The position numbers and the translations under genes were made by a program. Below, in pieces: positions 1 through 7,187 of a stretch of 9,318 nt of DNA. The notes under the pieces were generated by a model. It was not told the origin of the DNA, searched no databases, and saw only the letters and a list, made by a program, of their open reading frames with translations. The DNA is from DASZZZ01 sp036260375 (GTDB lineage: Bacteria > Actinomycetota > CADDZG01 > WHSQ01), in assembly GCA_036260375.1 (NCBI GenBank), contig DASZZZ010000094.1, positions 1-9,318 on the forward strand, written 5' to 3'. Position 1 is the stretch's first letter. The number at the start of each line of letters is the position of its first letter.

Positions 1-1864
1 CAGCGCGACGGCCGCGAGCACGGTGAAGCCGGCCGTCGCGCTGCTCAGCGCGCTGTTCTCCCGTGACTTCTCGATCGAGTACGTCGTCAACTACTCGTCG
101 GAGTCACTCGGGGGCGGCTACCTCTTCGCCGCGCTGTGGGGGGGCATGGAGGGGTCGTTGCTGTTCTGGACCCTGCTGCTGACGGCGTTCTCGGCGATCG
201 CCGTCCGCAACGCCCGCCGGGCGGGGTCGCGCCTCGCGGGGTGGGCGGGGGCCGTCCTCTCCGGCATCACGATCTTCTTCTTGTTGCTGCTCGTCTCGCC
301 GGCCGACCCGTTCACCGAGATGGCGACGATCCCCCCGGACGGCAACGGGCTCAACCCGCTGCTGCAGTCGCCCGGGATGGTCGTGCACCCGCCCCTGCTC
401 TACACGGGGTTCGTCGGCTTCTCCATCCCGTTCGCGTTCGCGATCGCCGCGCTGCTCGCCGGGCGCTCGGACGACTCCTGGTTCCGTTCGACGCGGCGCT
501 GGACGTTGTTCGCGTGGAGCGCGCTCTCCGTCGGCATCGTCCTCGGCGGGGCGTGGGCGTACACGGAGCTCGGATGGGGCGGGTACTGGGCGTGGGACCC
601 GGTCGAGAACGCGTCGTTCATGCCGTGGCTCACCGCGACCGCGTTCCTGCACTCGGTCGTCATCCAGGAGAAGCGGCGGATGTTCAAGGTGTGGAACGTG
701 TCGCTGATCCTCATGACGTACGTCCTCGCCCTGTTCGGCACGTTCCTGACGCGCTCGGGCATCCTGTCGAGCATCCACACGTTCACCGAGGGTCCGATCG
801 GACGGTGGTTCCTGCCGTTCCTCGCGGCCGTGGTGCTCGGGGGCCTCGGAGTCGTGCTGTGGCGGCTCGACGCGCTGCGCGCCGAGAGCAACTTCGACTC
901 CCTCGTGTCGCGCGAGTCGGCGTTCCTGCTCAACAACGTGCTGTTCGTCGGCGCCGCGTTCACGGTCCTGTGGGGCACGCTGTACCCGATCGTCGCCGAG
1001 GCGTTCACCGGCGCGCGTCTGTCGGTCGGCCCCCCGTTCTTCAACGCGGTGTTCGTCCCGGTCGGCCTCGCTCTCATCGCGCTCGCGGGGGCCGGACCCC
1101 TCGTGTCGTGGCGGCGCATGAGCCGCGGGGCGCTCGGGCGCGCGATGCGCGTCCCGCTCGCGTGCGGCGCGGCCGTCGTCGTCGCGCTCGGCGCGTTCGG
1201 CGTGCGAAGCACCGGCGCCCTGCTCGCGTTCGGGCTGTGCGCGTTCACCGCCGCGGCGATCGCGGCGGAGTTCGGGCGCGGGAGCCGCGTCTACCGGACG
1301 CGCGACGGGCTCGGGTGGGGCCCTGCGCTGCGACGCACGCTGACGCGCAACCGCCGGCGCTACGGCGGCTACGTCGTCCACCTCGGCGTCGTGCTGATCG
1401 TGCTCGGCTTCGCCGGCGCGGCGTTCCGCGTCGAGCGCCAGGTGCTGCTCGAGCCGGGCGAGTCGATGCGAGTCGGGAGCTACACGCTCGCGTACACGTC
1501 CCTGCTGACCGCCGAGACGCCGGAGAAGGAGGTCAACGTCGTCCCGCTGCGCGTGACGCGCGGGGGCGACGACGTCACTACGCTGCGCCCGCAGATCAAC
1601 TACCACTACGCGCAGGACCAGCAGCAGTCGGAGGTCGCGATCCGGACGACGCCGCTCGAGGACCTCTACGTCGTCGTCACGTCGCTCGACCCCGACGGGA
1701 CCGCCGCGGTGCGCTCGTTCGTCAACCCGCTGACGTGGTGGATCTGGGCCGGCACGGTCGTGATGGCGCTCGGGATCGCCGTCGTCCTGTCGTCGCGCGA
1801 GCCCGCCGGAGCGCGCGCCGCGGCCCGCGCGCGCGTGCGGGAGCCGGCGATAGCGACGCCGTGA
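1..1864 (+). CDS. ccmF: Cytochrome c haem lyase subunit CcmF (5' partial)
   Basis: CcmF is the large polytopic membrane subunit of the System I haem ligation complex. It takes haem from holo-CcmE and, with CcmH, attaches it to CXXCH motifs of apocytochrome c outside the membrane. The reading frame is already open at base 2, and the first in-frame start-like codon (GTG, base 23) lies too late: the DFSIEYV motif and the WGGMEGSLLFW stretch follow almost at once, whereas family members carry roughly 40 more N-terminal residues. The gene therefore begins upstream of the window. Visible hallmarks are HPPLLYTGFVG (about 385-417), the tryptophan-rich haem-handling motif GWGGYWAWDPVENASFMPWL (572-631), GILSSIHTF with its conserved His (about 758-784) and a late membrane His in YGGYVVHLGVV (about 1361-1393). 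About 620 codons are present, so the complete protein would have the usual size. The stop overlaps the ccmH start (GTGA). Identification is firm. Confidence 0.96.
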   Translation, partial: SATAASTVKPAVALLSALFSRDFSIEYVVNYSSESLGGGYLFAALWGGMEGSLLFWTLLLTAFSAIAVRNARRAGSRLAGWAGAVLSGITIFFLLLLVSPADPFTEMATIPPDGNGLNPLLQSPGMVVHPPLLYTGFVGFSIPFAFAIAALLAGRSDDSWFRSTRRWTLFAWSALSVGIVLGGAWAYTELGWGGYWAWDPVENASFMPWLTATAFLHSVVIQEKRRMFKVWNVSLILMTYVLALFGTFLTRSGILSSIHTFTEGPIGRWFLPFLAAVVLGGLGVVLWRLDALRAESNFDSLVSRESAFLLNNVLFVGAAFTVLWGTLYPIVAEAFTGARLSVGPPFFNAVFVPVGLALIALAGAGPLVSWRRMSRGALGRAMRVPLACGAAVVVALGAFGVRSTGALLAFGLCAFTAAAIAAEFGRGSRVYRTRDGLGWGPALRRTLTRNRRRYGGYVVHLGVVLIVLGFAGAAFRVERQVLLEPGESMRVGSYTLAYTSLLTAETPEKEVNVVPLRVTRGGDDVTTLRPQINYHYAQDQQQSEVAIRTTPLEDLYVVVTSLDPDGTAAVRSFVNPLTWWIWAGTVVMALGIAVVLSSREPAGARAAARARVREPAIATP

Positions 1865-2322
1865 CCGCGCGCGCCGTCGCGCTCGCGCTCGCGGCCGTCG
1901 TGCTGACGGCGGCCCCCGCGCCGGGCGCGCCCGAGGACGTCGCCAACGACGTCGCGCGCGAGGTCATGTCGCCGTACTGCCCGGGCGTCACGCTGCACGA
2001 CTGCCCGTCGCGCAACGCCGACGAGCTGCGGCGCGACATCGCCGCGTGGGCCGCCGCCGGAACGTCGCGCGCCGAGATCATGGACCGCCTCGAGAGCGAG
2101 TTCGGGCCCTCGATCCGAGCCGTCCCGGAGCGCTCCGGCGCGGGGCTGCTCGCATGGCTGCTGCCGGCGGTCGCGGTCGTCGCCGGGGTCGCCGCCGCGC
2201 TCGCCCTCGCGCGCCGCTTCGCGCGCGCGCGTCCGGCGGCGGGCGCCGCGGAGGCGCCCGCGCGCGACGACGAGCGCAGGCGCCTCGCGGCGGAGCTCGA
2301 CGCGCTGCGGAGCGAGCGGTGA
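1861..2322 (+). CDS. ccmH: CcmH-type cytochrome c maturation protein, variant cysteine spacing
   Basis: This 153-residue protein is probably the CcmH thiol-disulphide partner that keeps apocytochrome c cysteines reduced and presents them to CcmF. The GTG start overlaps the ccmF stop by four bases. Residues 1-23 look like a signal peptide or N-terminal anchor, followed by a small helical domain and a C-terminal membrane helix (about 95-117) ending in a charged, helical tail. The order (domain, ESEFG motif, then Trp/Pro at the helix start) matches CcmH. The classical LRCxxC active site is absent: the equivalent segment reads VMSPYCPGVTLHDCPS, giving Cys40 and Cys48 separated by seven residues. 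I believe similar SPYCPG...DCPS forms occur in CcmH-like proteins of other phyla, but I cannot confirm that here. No CcmG-like thioredoxin is encoded in the window, so the reductant is unknown. Confidence 0.88.
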   Translation: MTARAVALALAAVVLTAAPAPGAPEDVANDVAREVMSPYCPGVTLHDCPSRNADELRRDIAAWAAAGTSRAEIMDRLESEFGPSIRAVPERSGAGLLAWLLPAVAVVAGVAAALALARRFARARPAAGAAEAPARDDERRRLAAELDALRSER

Positions 2323-2717
2323 CCGAGGAGATCGTCGTCGCGGTCCTGGCGCTCGCGCTCGCCTACTACGTGGCCGCGCCGCTGCGACGGGGGCCGCGCG
2401 CGGACGTCGACCGGCGCTCCGTGCTCCAGGACGAGGCCGAGCAGCGCAAGCGCACCGCGCTCGGCGCGATCGTCGACATCGAGGGCGAGCGCGCCGTCGG
2501 CAAGCTGTCGGAGCGCGACTTCGAGGCGCTGCGGCGCGAGTACGAGGCCGAGGCGCTCGCGGCGCTGCGCGAGCTCGACGCGCTGCGGTCGTCGCCGCGC
2601 GACGACGACGAGCTCGAGGACGAGATCGCCGCGCTGCGAGCCGAGATGGCGTGCCCGGCGTGTGGCGGCATCCGCACGCCCGAGGGGGTGTGCCCCCGGT
2701 GCTCGGCCGATCGGTGA
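2319..2717 (+). CDS. Small membrane protein with CcmI-like helical segment and C-terminal zinc ribbon
   Basis: A 132-residue protein starting at a GTG that overlaps the ccmH stop by four bases, with GGAG at 2309-2312 six bases upstream. Residues about 4-21 form one membrane helix. A charged helical region follows, with IVDIEGERAVGKLSERDFEA (about 51-70), which resembles the cytoplasmic segment of CcmI-type proteins, where a D/E-rich helix, GKLS and a second helix form a hairpin. Residues about 90-110 are acidic and likely coiled coil. The C-terminus has two CxxC knuckles, C112/C115 and C125/C128, spaced as in a small zinc ribbon. By topology rules the ribbon should lie in the cytoplasm. The position directly after ccmH, where many ccm operons carry ccmI, supports a CcmI-related role (apocytochrome handling or complex assembly), but classic CcmI has TPR repeats and these are absent. 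Function is inferred, not shown. Confidence 0.8.
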   Translation: MTEEIVVAVLALALAYYVAAPLRRGPRADVDRRSVLQDEAEQRKRTALGAIVDIEGERAVGKLSERDFEALRREYEAEALAALRELDALRSSPRDDDELEDEIAALRAEMACPACGGIRTPEGVCPRCSADR

Positions 2718-3871
2718 CCGCCGCCGCGCTCGCGGCCGCCGTCGTCGCCGCCGCGCCCGCGCCCGCGGGGGCCGCGGCGCGCGGGACGGTCGTCGCGCGC
2801 GTCGTGCGGGGCGACACCGGCCGGCCCGTGCAGAGCGCGCGCGTCACGCTGATCGCGGGCCGCAGCGGCTCCACCGAGCGCACGACGGAGCGCGGCGTGA
2901 CGAGCGCGTCGGGCCGCGTGCGCTTCGACGCCCTGCGCACGGGCGACGACCGCTTCTACTCCATCGACGCGCGCTACGACGGCGGCTACTTCGCCGGCGG
3001 CAACGTCGCGCTGCCCGACGACACGGCCCGGCCCCCGGTCGTCGAGGCGACGCTGCGCGTGTGGCCGACGACGTCGGACCCTGCCGCGATCCTCGTCGCG
3101 CGCGACGACGTCTTCGCGCTCCAGGCCGACGACGGGACGGTCGCGGTCATCGAGTCGGTGACGGTGCTCAACCAGACGGAGCGCGCGTACGTGGGCCGGG
3201 GCGCGGCGAACGGCGGCGGCGGCGTCGCGAGCCTCGGCTTCGCCCTCCCCGACGGCGCCGCCGAGCGCGGCGTGCGCGTCATGCGCTCGTCCGTCGACAT
3301 GCCCGAGATACGCCCGACGGAGTACGGCTTCGCGACGACGGTCGCGATCCCGCCGGGCGAGACGCAGACGACGTTCACGTACTCGGTGCCGGGATCGGGC
3401 GGGCTGTTCGAGCTCGGCCGCACCGCGCTCTATCCCGTCGTGCGGCTGTCGGTGCACGCGTCCGAGCCGCTCGAGATCCGCTCGAACCGCCTGCGCGCGA
3501 GCGGCGAGGTCACCGTCGGCGGACGCACCTACCGGCGCTGGACGACGTCCGAGGCGGTCGACCCGGGCGCACCGGTGCAGATCGTCGCCGCCGCGGAGGC
3601 GGGCGCCGGCGGCGCGCTCGCGTGGGGCGCGGCCGCGCTCGCGGCGCTCGTCGCGATCGTCGTCGCGGCCGCCGCCGTCCGGGCCCGCCGGCGCGGCCCC
3701 CGGCCGGAGCGCGCCCCGAGCGCGCCCGACGGGCGGCGCGAGCTCCTCGTCGAGATCGCGCAGCTCGACCTCGCGCGCGAGCGCGGCGAGGTGTCCGACG
3801 ACGCGTGGGCGCGCCGCCGCAGCGAGCTCAAGGACCGCCTCGCCGAGCACGCCGCGTCCCAACCGAGGTGA
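2714..3871 (+). CDS. Exported beta-domain membrane protein with C-terminal CcmI-like tail
   Basis: I chose the GTG at 2714, which overlaps the previous stop by four bases and opens directly into a signal peptide (hydrophobic Ala/Val stretch ending near AGAAA, residues about 4-23). An earlier ATG at 2651 would put a polar segment before it. The protein has 385 residues. Residues about 24-95 (GTVVARVVRGDTGRPVQSAR onward) resemble a carboxypeptidase-regulatory/transthyretin-like Ig fold, followed by further beta-rich sequence to about 295. There are no cysteines. One membrane helix (about 301-323) is followed by an Arg-rich stop-transfer segment and a cytoplasmic helical tail, residues 343-378, with ELLVEIAQLDLARERGEVSD, which looks like the CcmI-type hairpin in the preceding gene. 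The placement between ccmH and ccmA and the tail suggest a cytochrome c maturation accessory. The extracellular domain might bind apocytochrome or another assembly factor. No enzymatic motif is visible. Confidence 0.78.
   Translation: MTAAALAAAVVAAAPAPAGAAARGTVVARVVRGDTGRPVQSARVTLIAGRSGSTERTTERGVTSASGRVRFDALRTGDDRFYSIDARYDGGYFAGGNVALPDDTARPPVVEATLRVWPTTSDPAAILVARDDVFALQADDGTVAVIESVTVLNQTERAYVGRGAANGGGGVASLGFALPDGAAERGVRVMRSSVDMPEIRPTEYGFATTVAIPPGETQTTFTYSVPGSGGLFELGRTALYPVVRLSVHASEPLEIRSNRLRASGEVTVGGRTYRRWTTSEAVDPGAPVQIVAAAEAGAGGALAWGAAALAALVAIVVAAAAVRARRRGPRPERAPSAPDGRRELLVEIAQLDLARERGEVSDDAWARRRSELKDRLAEHAASQPR
3865..3871 (+). promoter_or_regulatory. Strong ribosome binding site for ccmA
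   Basis: GAGGTGA is a seven-base match to the anti-Shine-Dalgarno complement, four bases before the ccmA GTG at 3876. It overlaps the stop codon of the preceding gene, so ccmA translation is probably coupled to it. It supports the GTG start. Confidence 0.75.
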
Positions 3872-3875
3872 CGCG

Positions 3876-4529
3876 GTGATCCGCGTCGAGGGCGTGCGCG
3901 TCGCGTTCGGCCGCACCGTCGCGCTCGAGCACGTCGACCTCGAGGCGGGCGACGGCGTGGTCGGCGTCTTCGGCCAGAACGGGTCGGGCAAGACGACGCT
4001 GCTGCGCGTCGTCGCGGGCCTGCTGCAACCGAGCGCGGGGCGCGTCGTGCTCGACGGCGAGCCGGTGTGGCGCGGCGGCGAGGACGTCCGCCGGCGCATC
4101 GGCTACGCGGGTCATGCGCCGGGCCTCTACGGACAGCTCACGGTCGCCGAGAACGTCGAGCTGTTCGCGCGCCTGCACGGCGCGCCGGACGGCGCCGCGG
4201 CGCAGGCCATCGACGCGCTCGGGCTCGGCGACCGTGCCGGGACGCGCGTCGGCGAGCTGTCCGCGGGGCTGCGCCGGCGCGCCGGGGTCGCGCGCGCGCT
4301 CGTGCACGACCCCGACGTCCTGCTGCTCGACGAGCCGTACGCCAACCTCGACGACGACGCCGCCGAGCTCGTGTCCGCGGCGCTGCGCGCGTGGCGGGGG
4401 CCGGAGCGCGTCGCGCTGGTGGCGACGCACGGCGCCAAGCGCCTCAAGTCGTTCGCCGACGCGGGGCTGATCCTGCAGCGCGGCCGCGTCGTCACCTACG
4501 GCCGCTATCGCGCGAGGACGCAGGCGTGA
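3876..4529 (+). CDS. ccmA: Haem ABC transporter ATP-binding protein CcmA
   Basis: A 217-residue ABC ATPase whose ATP hydrolysis, with CcmB and CcmC, drives release of haem-loaded CcmE from the CcmC complex; it acts on the cytoplasmic face. Motifs are in order: Walker A GQNGSGKT (residues 33-40), signature LSAGL (128-132), Walker B LLLDEP (149-154, with D152 and catalytic E153), and the switch histidine H185 in VATHG. The size is that of a stand-alone CcmA. The signature reads LSAGL, where CcmA usually has LSAGQ: a mild deviation that leaves the serine and glycine intact. The GTG start follows a strong GAGGTGA site. The stop overlaps the ccmB GTG. Assignment as CcmA, not another ABC ATPase, rests on the short length, the LSAG signature, and the ccmB directly downstream. 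Confidence 0.94.
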   Translation: MIRVEGVRVAFGRTVALEHVDLEAGDGVVGVFGQNGSGKTTLLRVVAGLLQPSAGRVVLDGEPVWRGGEDVRRRIGYAGHAPGLYGQLTVAENVELFARLHGAPDGAAAQAIDALGLGDRAGTRVGELSAGLRRRAGVARALVHDPDVLLLDEPYANLDDDAAELVSAALRAWRGPERVALVATHGAKRLKSFADAGLILQRGRVVTYGRYRARTQA

Positions 4530-5254
4530 CCGCCGCGGCCGAGGCCGGCTTCGTCGCCAAGTCGCTGACGCTCGCGCGCAAGGATCTGCGCGTCGAGCTG
4601 CGCGCGCGCGACACGCTGCCGCCGATGCTCGCGTTCTCGCTCGCGGTGACGCTGCTGCTCGCGTTCACGCTCCCCGGCGGCGGGCGCGCCGGCGCGCCCG
4701 TGCGGCTCCCGTTCGGCACGGTCGCGCTCGTCGACGTCCTCGCCGGCTACCTGTGGGTGACGGTGCTGTTCGCCGGCCTCGTCGGGTTCGCCCGGACGTT
4801 CGAGGTCGAGCGCGCCGACGGCGCCGTCGACGCGCTGCTGCTCGTGCCGCTCGACCGCTCCGGGCTGTGGCTCGCAAAGGCGCTCGCCAACCTCGCGTTC
4901 GTCGCCGCGGTGCAGGCGCTGCTGCTGCCGGCGTTCGGGCTGCTGTTCGGGCTCGAGGTCGCGCGCGCGGCCCCCGAGCTGCTGCTCGTCGTCGCGCTCG
5001 TCGACGTCGGCTTCGTCGCGGTCGGCACGCTGTTCGCGTCGGTCGCGGCGCAGACGACCAGCCGCGAGCTGATGCTTCCGATCCTCGCCCTGCCCGCGCT
5101 CGTGCCGCCGTTCGTCGGGGCGTTCGAGCTCACGTCGACGGCGCTGTCGTCGGGAGGCTTCGGCGGCGCGGCAGGCTGGCTGGGCCTTCTCGTCGTATTC
5201 GACGTGGTGTTCGTGACCGTCGGCGTCCTGGCGTTCGAGTTCGTCGTCGAATGA
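4526..5254 (+). CDS. ccmB: Haem exporter membrane subunit CcmB
   Basis: A 242-residue membrane protein with about six hydrophobic helices, the permease-like partner of CcmA in the CcmABCD complex. The N-terminal segment SLTLARKDLRVELRARD precedes the first helix, as is typical of CcmB. The conserved cytoplasmic stretch FARTFEVERADGAVDALLL (from residue 88) followed by PLDRSGLWLAKAL is the family hallmark. A later TSRELMLPILALPALVPP segment matches the conserved fifth-helix region. The GTG start overlaps the ccmA stop, with GAGGA at 4514-4518 seven bases upstream. The stop overlaps the ATG of the next gene (ATGA), so expression is coupled on both sides. Confidence 0.93.
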   Translation: MTAAAEAGFVAKSLTLARKDLRVELRARDTLPPMLAFSLAVTLLLAFTLPGGGRAGAPVRLPFGTVALVDVLAGYLWVTVLFAGLVGFARTFEVERADGAVDALLLVPLDRSGLWLAKALANLAFVAAVQALLLPAFGLLFGLEVARAAPELLLVVALVDVGFVAVGTLFASVAAQTTSRELMLPILALPALVPPFVGAFELTSTALSSGGFGGAAGWLGLLVVFDVVFVTVGVLAFEFVVE

Positions 5255-6399
5255 CGCGCAGACCGCTCGCACTCGCCCTCGCGGCGCTCGTGCTCGCGTC
5301 GTGCGGCGCGCGCGTCGAGCCGGGGCGCGAGCGCACGGGCCCGTTCTCGCAGGTCCGCGCCGTGCGCCTGCCCGAGCCGCCGCCGGCGCAGCCCGCGTAC
5401 GTCGTCGAGTCCGACGAGCCGCTCGACCCCGCCGCGCTCGCGCGCCTCGCCCGCACGCCCGGCGTTGCGGTCGTCGCGCCGGTCGGGCTCGCGGAGGTGG
5501 CGGTCGAGGGCCCGGACGGCCGCCGCCGCCGGCTCGACGTCGGCGCGGTCGACCCGCTGTCGTTCCGCGCCCTCGCGCCCGCGGCGACGCGCGCAGCCGA
5601 CTTCGTGTGGGTGTCGCTGATCGGGGGCCGGACCGTGCTCACTTTCGACGCGGCGCGCGCGCTCGGGATCGAGGACGCGGGCGCGATCGAGGTCGCCGGC
5701 GACGAGCTGGCGGTCGGCGCGTTCGCCGACAACGGCATCCCGAACGTCGCCGACGTCCTCGTCGACGCGTCCGTGGGCCGGCGCCTGGGGCTCGGCGACG
5801 CCACCGTCGCGCTCGTCGGGGCCGAGCCGGGGGCGCCGGTCGACGGCCTGCGCGCCGCGCTGCGCCGGCGCGTCCCCGGGGCCGAGCTGCGCGCGCTGAC
5901 GGGGGCGCCGGCGCCGCTCGAGCCCCCGGGCGAGCCGCTGCCGCTCGGGCGGGCGCGCGGCGGCGTCGTCGGCACGATGCGCTACCGGGTCCTCGACGAC
6001 GGCTTCATCGAGCCCGACCCCGCGTGGGTCGACGAGCACATCGTGGACGCCGAGGTGCCGGTGATCGGCGCGGTCCGGTGCCACCGCATCCTCGTCCCGC
6101 AGCTGCGCGGCGCGCTGGAGGAGGTCGAGCGCGCCGGGCTCGCGCCGCTGCTGCGGCCCGACGACTACGGCGGCTGCTACGTCCCCCGCTTCATCGACCG
6201 CGACCCCTCGAACCCCCTGTCGATGCACGCGTTCGGGTTGGCGGTCGACCTCAACGTGTCCACGAACCTGCTCGGGACGCGCGGCGACATGGACCCGCGC
6301 GTCGTCGCCATCTTCGAGCGCTGGGGGTTCGCGTGGGGCGGCCGCTGGTCGCGCCCGGACCCCATGCACTTCGAGCTCGAGCGCATCCTGCGCTCGTGA
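5251..6399 (+). CDS. Lipoprotein with FtsX/MacB-like extracellular domain and C-terminal M15 zinc peptidase domain
   Basis: A 382-residue protein starting at an ATG overlapping the ccmB stop. Residues 1-18 are a lipoprotein signal with lipobox LASC, making Cys18 the lipidated residue and placing the protein on the outer face of the membrane. Residues about 50-230 alternate short beta and helical stretches in a pattern (LARTPGVAVVAPVG, LDVGAVDPLSFRALAP, ARALGIEDAG, GRRLGLGD) that recalls the extracellular domain of MacB/FtsX-type permeases, but there are no membrane helices. Residues about 245-382 form an M15 metallopeptidase domain with SMHAFGLAVD (zinc ligands H326 and D333) and PDPMHFE (H373, the likely third ligand; D370 is a possible catalytic acid/base). 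This family contains D-Ala-D-Ala carboxypeptidases and L-Ala-D-Glu endopeptidases that cut peptidoglycan stem peptides. All metal ligands are present, so activity is plausible. Its role inside a ccm operon is unknown. Confidence 0.85.
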   Translation: MTRRPLALALAALVLASCGARVEPGRERTGPFSQVRAVRLPEPPPAQPAYVVESDEPLDPAALARLARTPGVAVVAPVGLAEVAVEGPDGRRRRLDVGAVDPLSFRALAPAATRAADFVWVSLIGGRTVLTFDAARALGIEDAGAIEVAGDELAVGAFADNGIPNVADVLVDASVGRRLGLGDATVALVGAEPGAPVDGLRAALRRRVPGAELRALTGAPAPLEPPGEPLPLGRARGGVVGTMRYRVLDDGFIEPDPAWVDEHIVDAEVPVIGAVRCHRILVPQLRGALEEVERAGLAPLLRPDDYGGCYVPRFIDRDPSNPLSMHAFGLAVDLNVSTNLLGTRGDMDPRVVAIFERWGFAWGGRWSRPDPMHFELERILRS

Positions 6400-6425
6400 C
6401 GGCGGGCCTAGCCCGGCCCCCACAG

Positions 6426-6431
6426 TACGCT
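6426..6431 (+). promoter_or_regulatory. Possible -10 element for leaderless ccmC transcript
   Basis: TACGCT fits the TANNNT -10 pattern and ends six bases before the ccmC ATG at 6438, the spacing expected if transcription starts at the ATG itself. There is no Shine-Dalgarno-like sequence before ccmC, and the 38-base gap here is the only real break inside the ccm cluster. I see no convincing -35 hexamer, so the call is weak. Confidence 0.35.
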
Positions 6432-6437
6432 CGCGGC

Positions 6438-7187
6438 ATGCGAGACGACCGCGCGCGCGACGCCCGCACGACCGTGCTCGGCGCCGCGGCATGGACCCTC
6501 ACGGCGCTGGCGCTCGCGTTCGCCCTCCTCGTCGCGCGCGAGGCGGACGACGCGATGGGCGGTCAGCTCCAGCGCATCTTCTACGTCCACGTCCCCGCGG
6601 CGTGGATCGCCTACCTCGCGTTCGCACTCGTCTTCGTGTGCTCGATCGCGTACCTGCGGACGGGCGCGCGGCGATGGGACGTCGCGGCGCACTCGTCGGC
6701 CGAGCTCGGCGTCGTGTTCTCGTCGCTCGTCCTCGTCACCGGCCCGATCTGGGCGCGGCCCGTGTGGGGGACGTGGTGGCAGTGGGACGCACGCCTGACG
6801 TCCGCGCTCGTCATGTGGCTCACCTACGCCGGCTACCTCCTGCTGCGCGCCCTCGCCGCCGATCCGGTGCGCGCCGGCCGTCTCGCCGCGGTCGTCGGGA
6901 TCGCGGGGTTCGTCAACGTGCCGATCGTGCACTTCTCGGTGCGGTGGTGGCGCACGCTGCACCCGAGCGGACCGACGCCGGCCGACCCGACGCGCGGCTC
7001 GGGGCTCGGCCCGCCGGAGATGCTCGCCTTCTTCACCGCTCTGGTCGCGTTCACGCTGCTGTTCGCGTGGCTGCTGTCGCTGCGCGTGCGGATCGGACGT
7101 CTCGAGGACCGCGTCGACGAGCACGAGCTCGCCGCGGCGGCGCCGCGCGCGCCGGCCGTCGCCCGGCCCCCGGCGGTGCCGACGTGA
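6438..7187 (+). CDS. ccmC: Haem transfer protein CcmC
   Basis: A 249-residue, six-helix membrane protein of the haem-handling protein family. CcmC binds haem at its outer face and transfers it to the chaperone CcmE. The tryptophan-rich motif WWQWDARLT is at residues 113-121, preceded by GPIWARPVWGT. The two flanking histidines expected as axial haem ligands are visible: H51 in FYVHVPAAW and H165 in PIVHFSVRWW. The segment LHPSGPTPADPTRGSGL lies in the last outer loop, as is common in this family. The C-terminus carries a charged helix and a Pro/Ala tail (about residues 217-249), slightly longer than the core fold needs. It could instead be called a CcsA-like protein, but the WWQWDARLT form, the size and the ccmA/B/D neighbours fit CcmC. 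The ATG at 6438 lacks a ribosome binding site. The stop overlaps the ccmD start. Confidence 0.95.
   Translation: MRDDRARDARTTVLGAAAWTLTALALAFALLVAREADDAMGGQLQRIFYVHVPAAWIAYLAFALVFVCSIAYLRTGARRWDVAAHSSAELGVVFSSLVLVTGPIWARPVWGTWWQWDARLTSALVMWLTYAGYLLLRALAADPVRAGRLAAVVGIAGFVNVPIVHFSVRWWRTLHPSGPTPADPTRGSGLGPPEMLAFFTALVAFTLLFAWLLSLRVRIGRLEDRVDEHELAAAAPRAPAVARPPAVPT

Noticed and set aside
104..1606. 500-codon open frame on the minus strand opposite ccmF
   Set aside because: It is Arg/Glu/Asp-rich low-complexity sequence caused by GC-rich third positions of ccmF. It lacks any recognisable motif while ccmF is certain on the + strand.
1801..1860. GC-alternating low-complexity tract near the ccmF end as a repeat element
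   Set aside because: It is simply Ala/Arg codons (GCG, CGC) in the ccmF tail, with no flanking repeat structure.
2651..2713. Upstream ATG start for the beta-domain protein
   Set aside because: It would place 21 polar residues before the signal peptide and overlap the zinc-ribbon coding region by 67 bases; the GTG at 2714 fits the 4-base overlap pattern of the operon.
2366..4099. 577-codon minus-strand open frame across the CcmI-like genes and ccmA
   Set aside because: It runs antisense across three supported genes with 4-base coupling and has a biased composition without domains.
6403..6415. CGGGC-CTA-GCCCG hairpin as a transcription terminator before ccmC
   Set aside because: The stem has only five pairs and there is no T-tract; such structures arise easily in GC-rich DNA.
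4747..6492. 581-codon minus-strand open frame opposite ccmB, the M15 gene and the ccmC start
   Set aside because: Shadow of three well-identified + strand genes; its translation is Arg/Ala-rich repetitive sequence.
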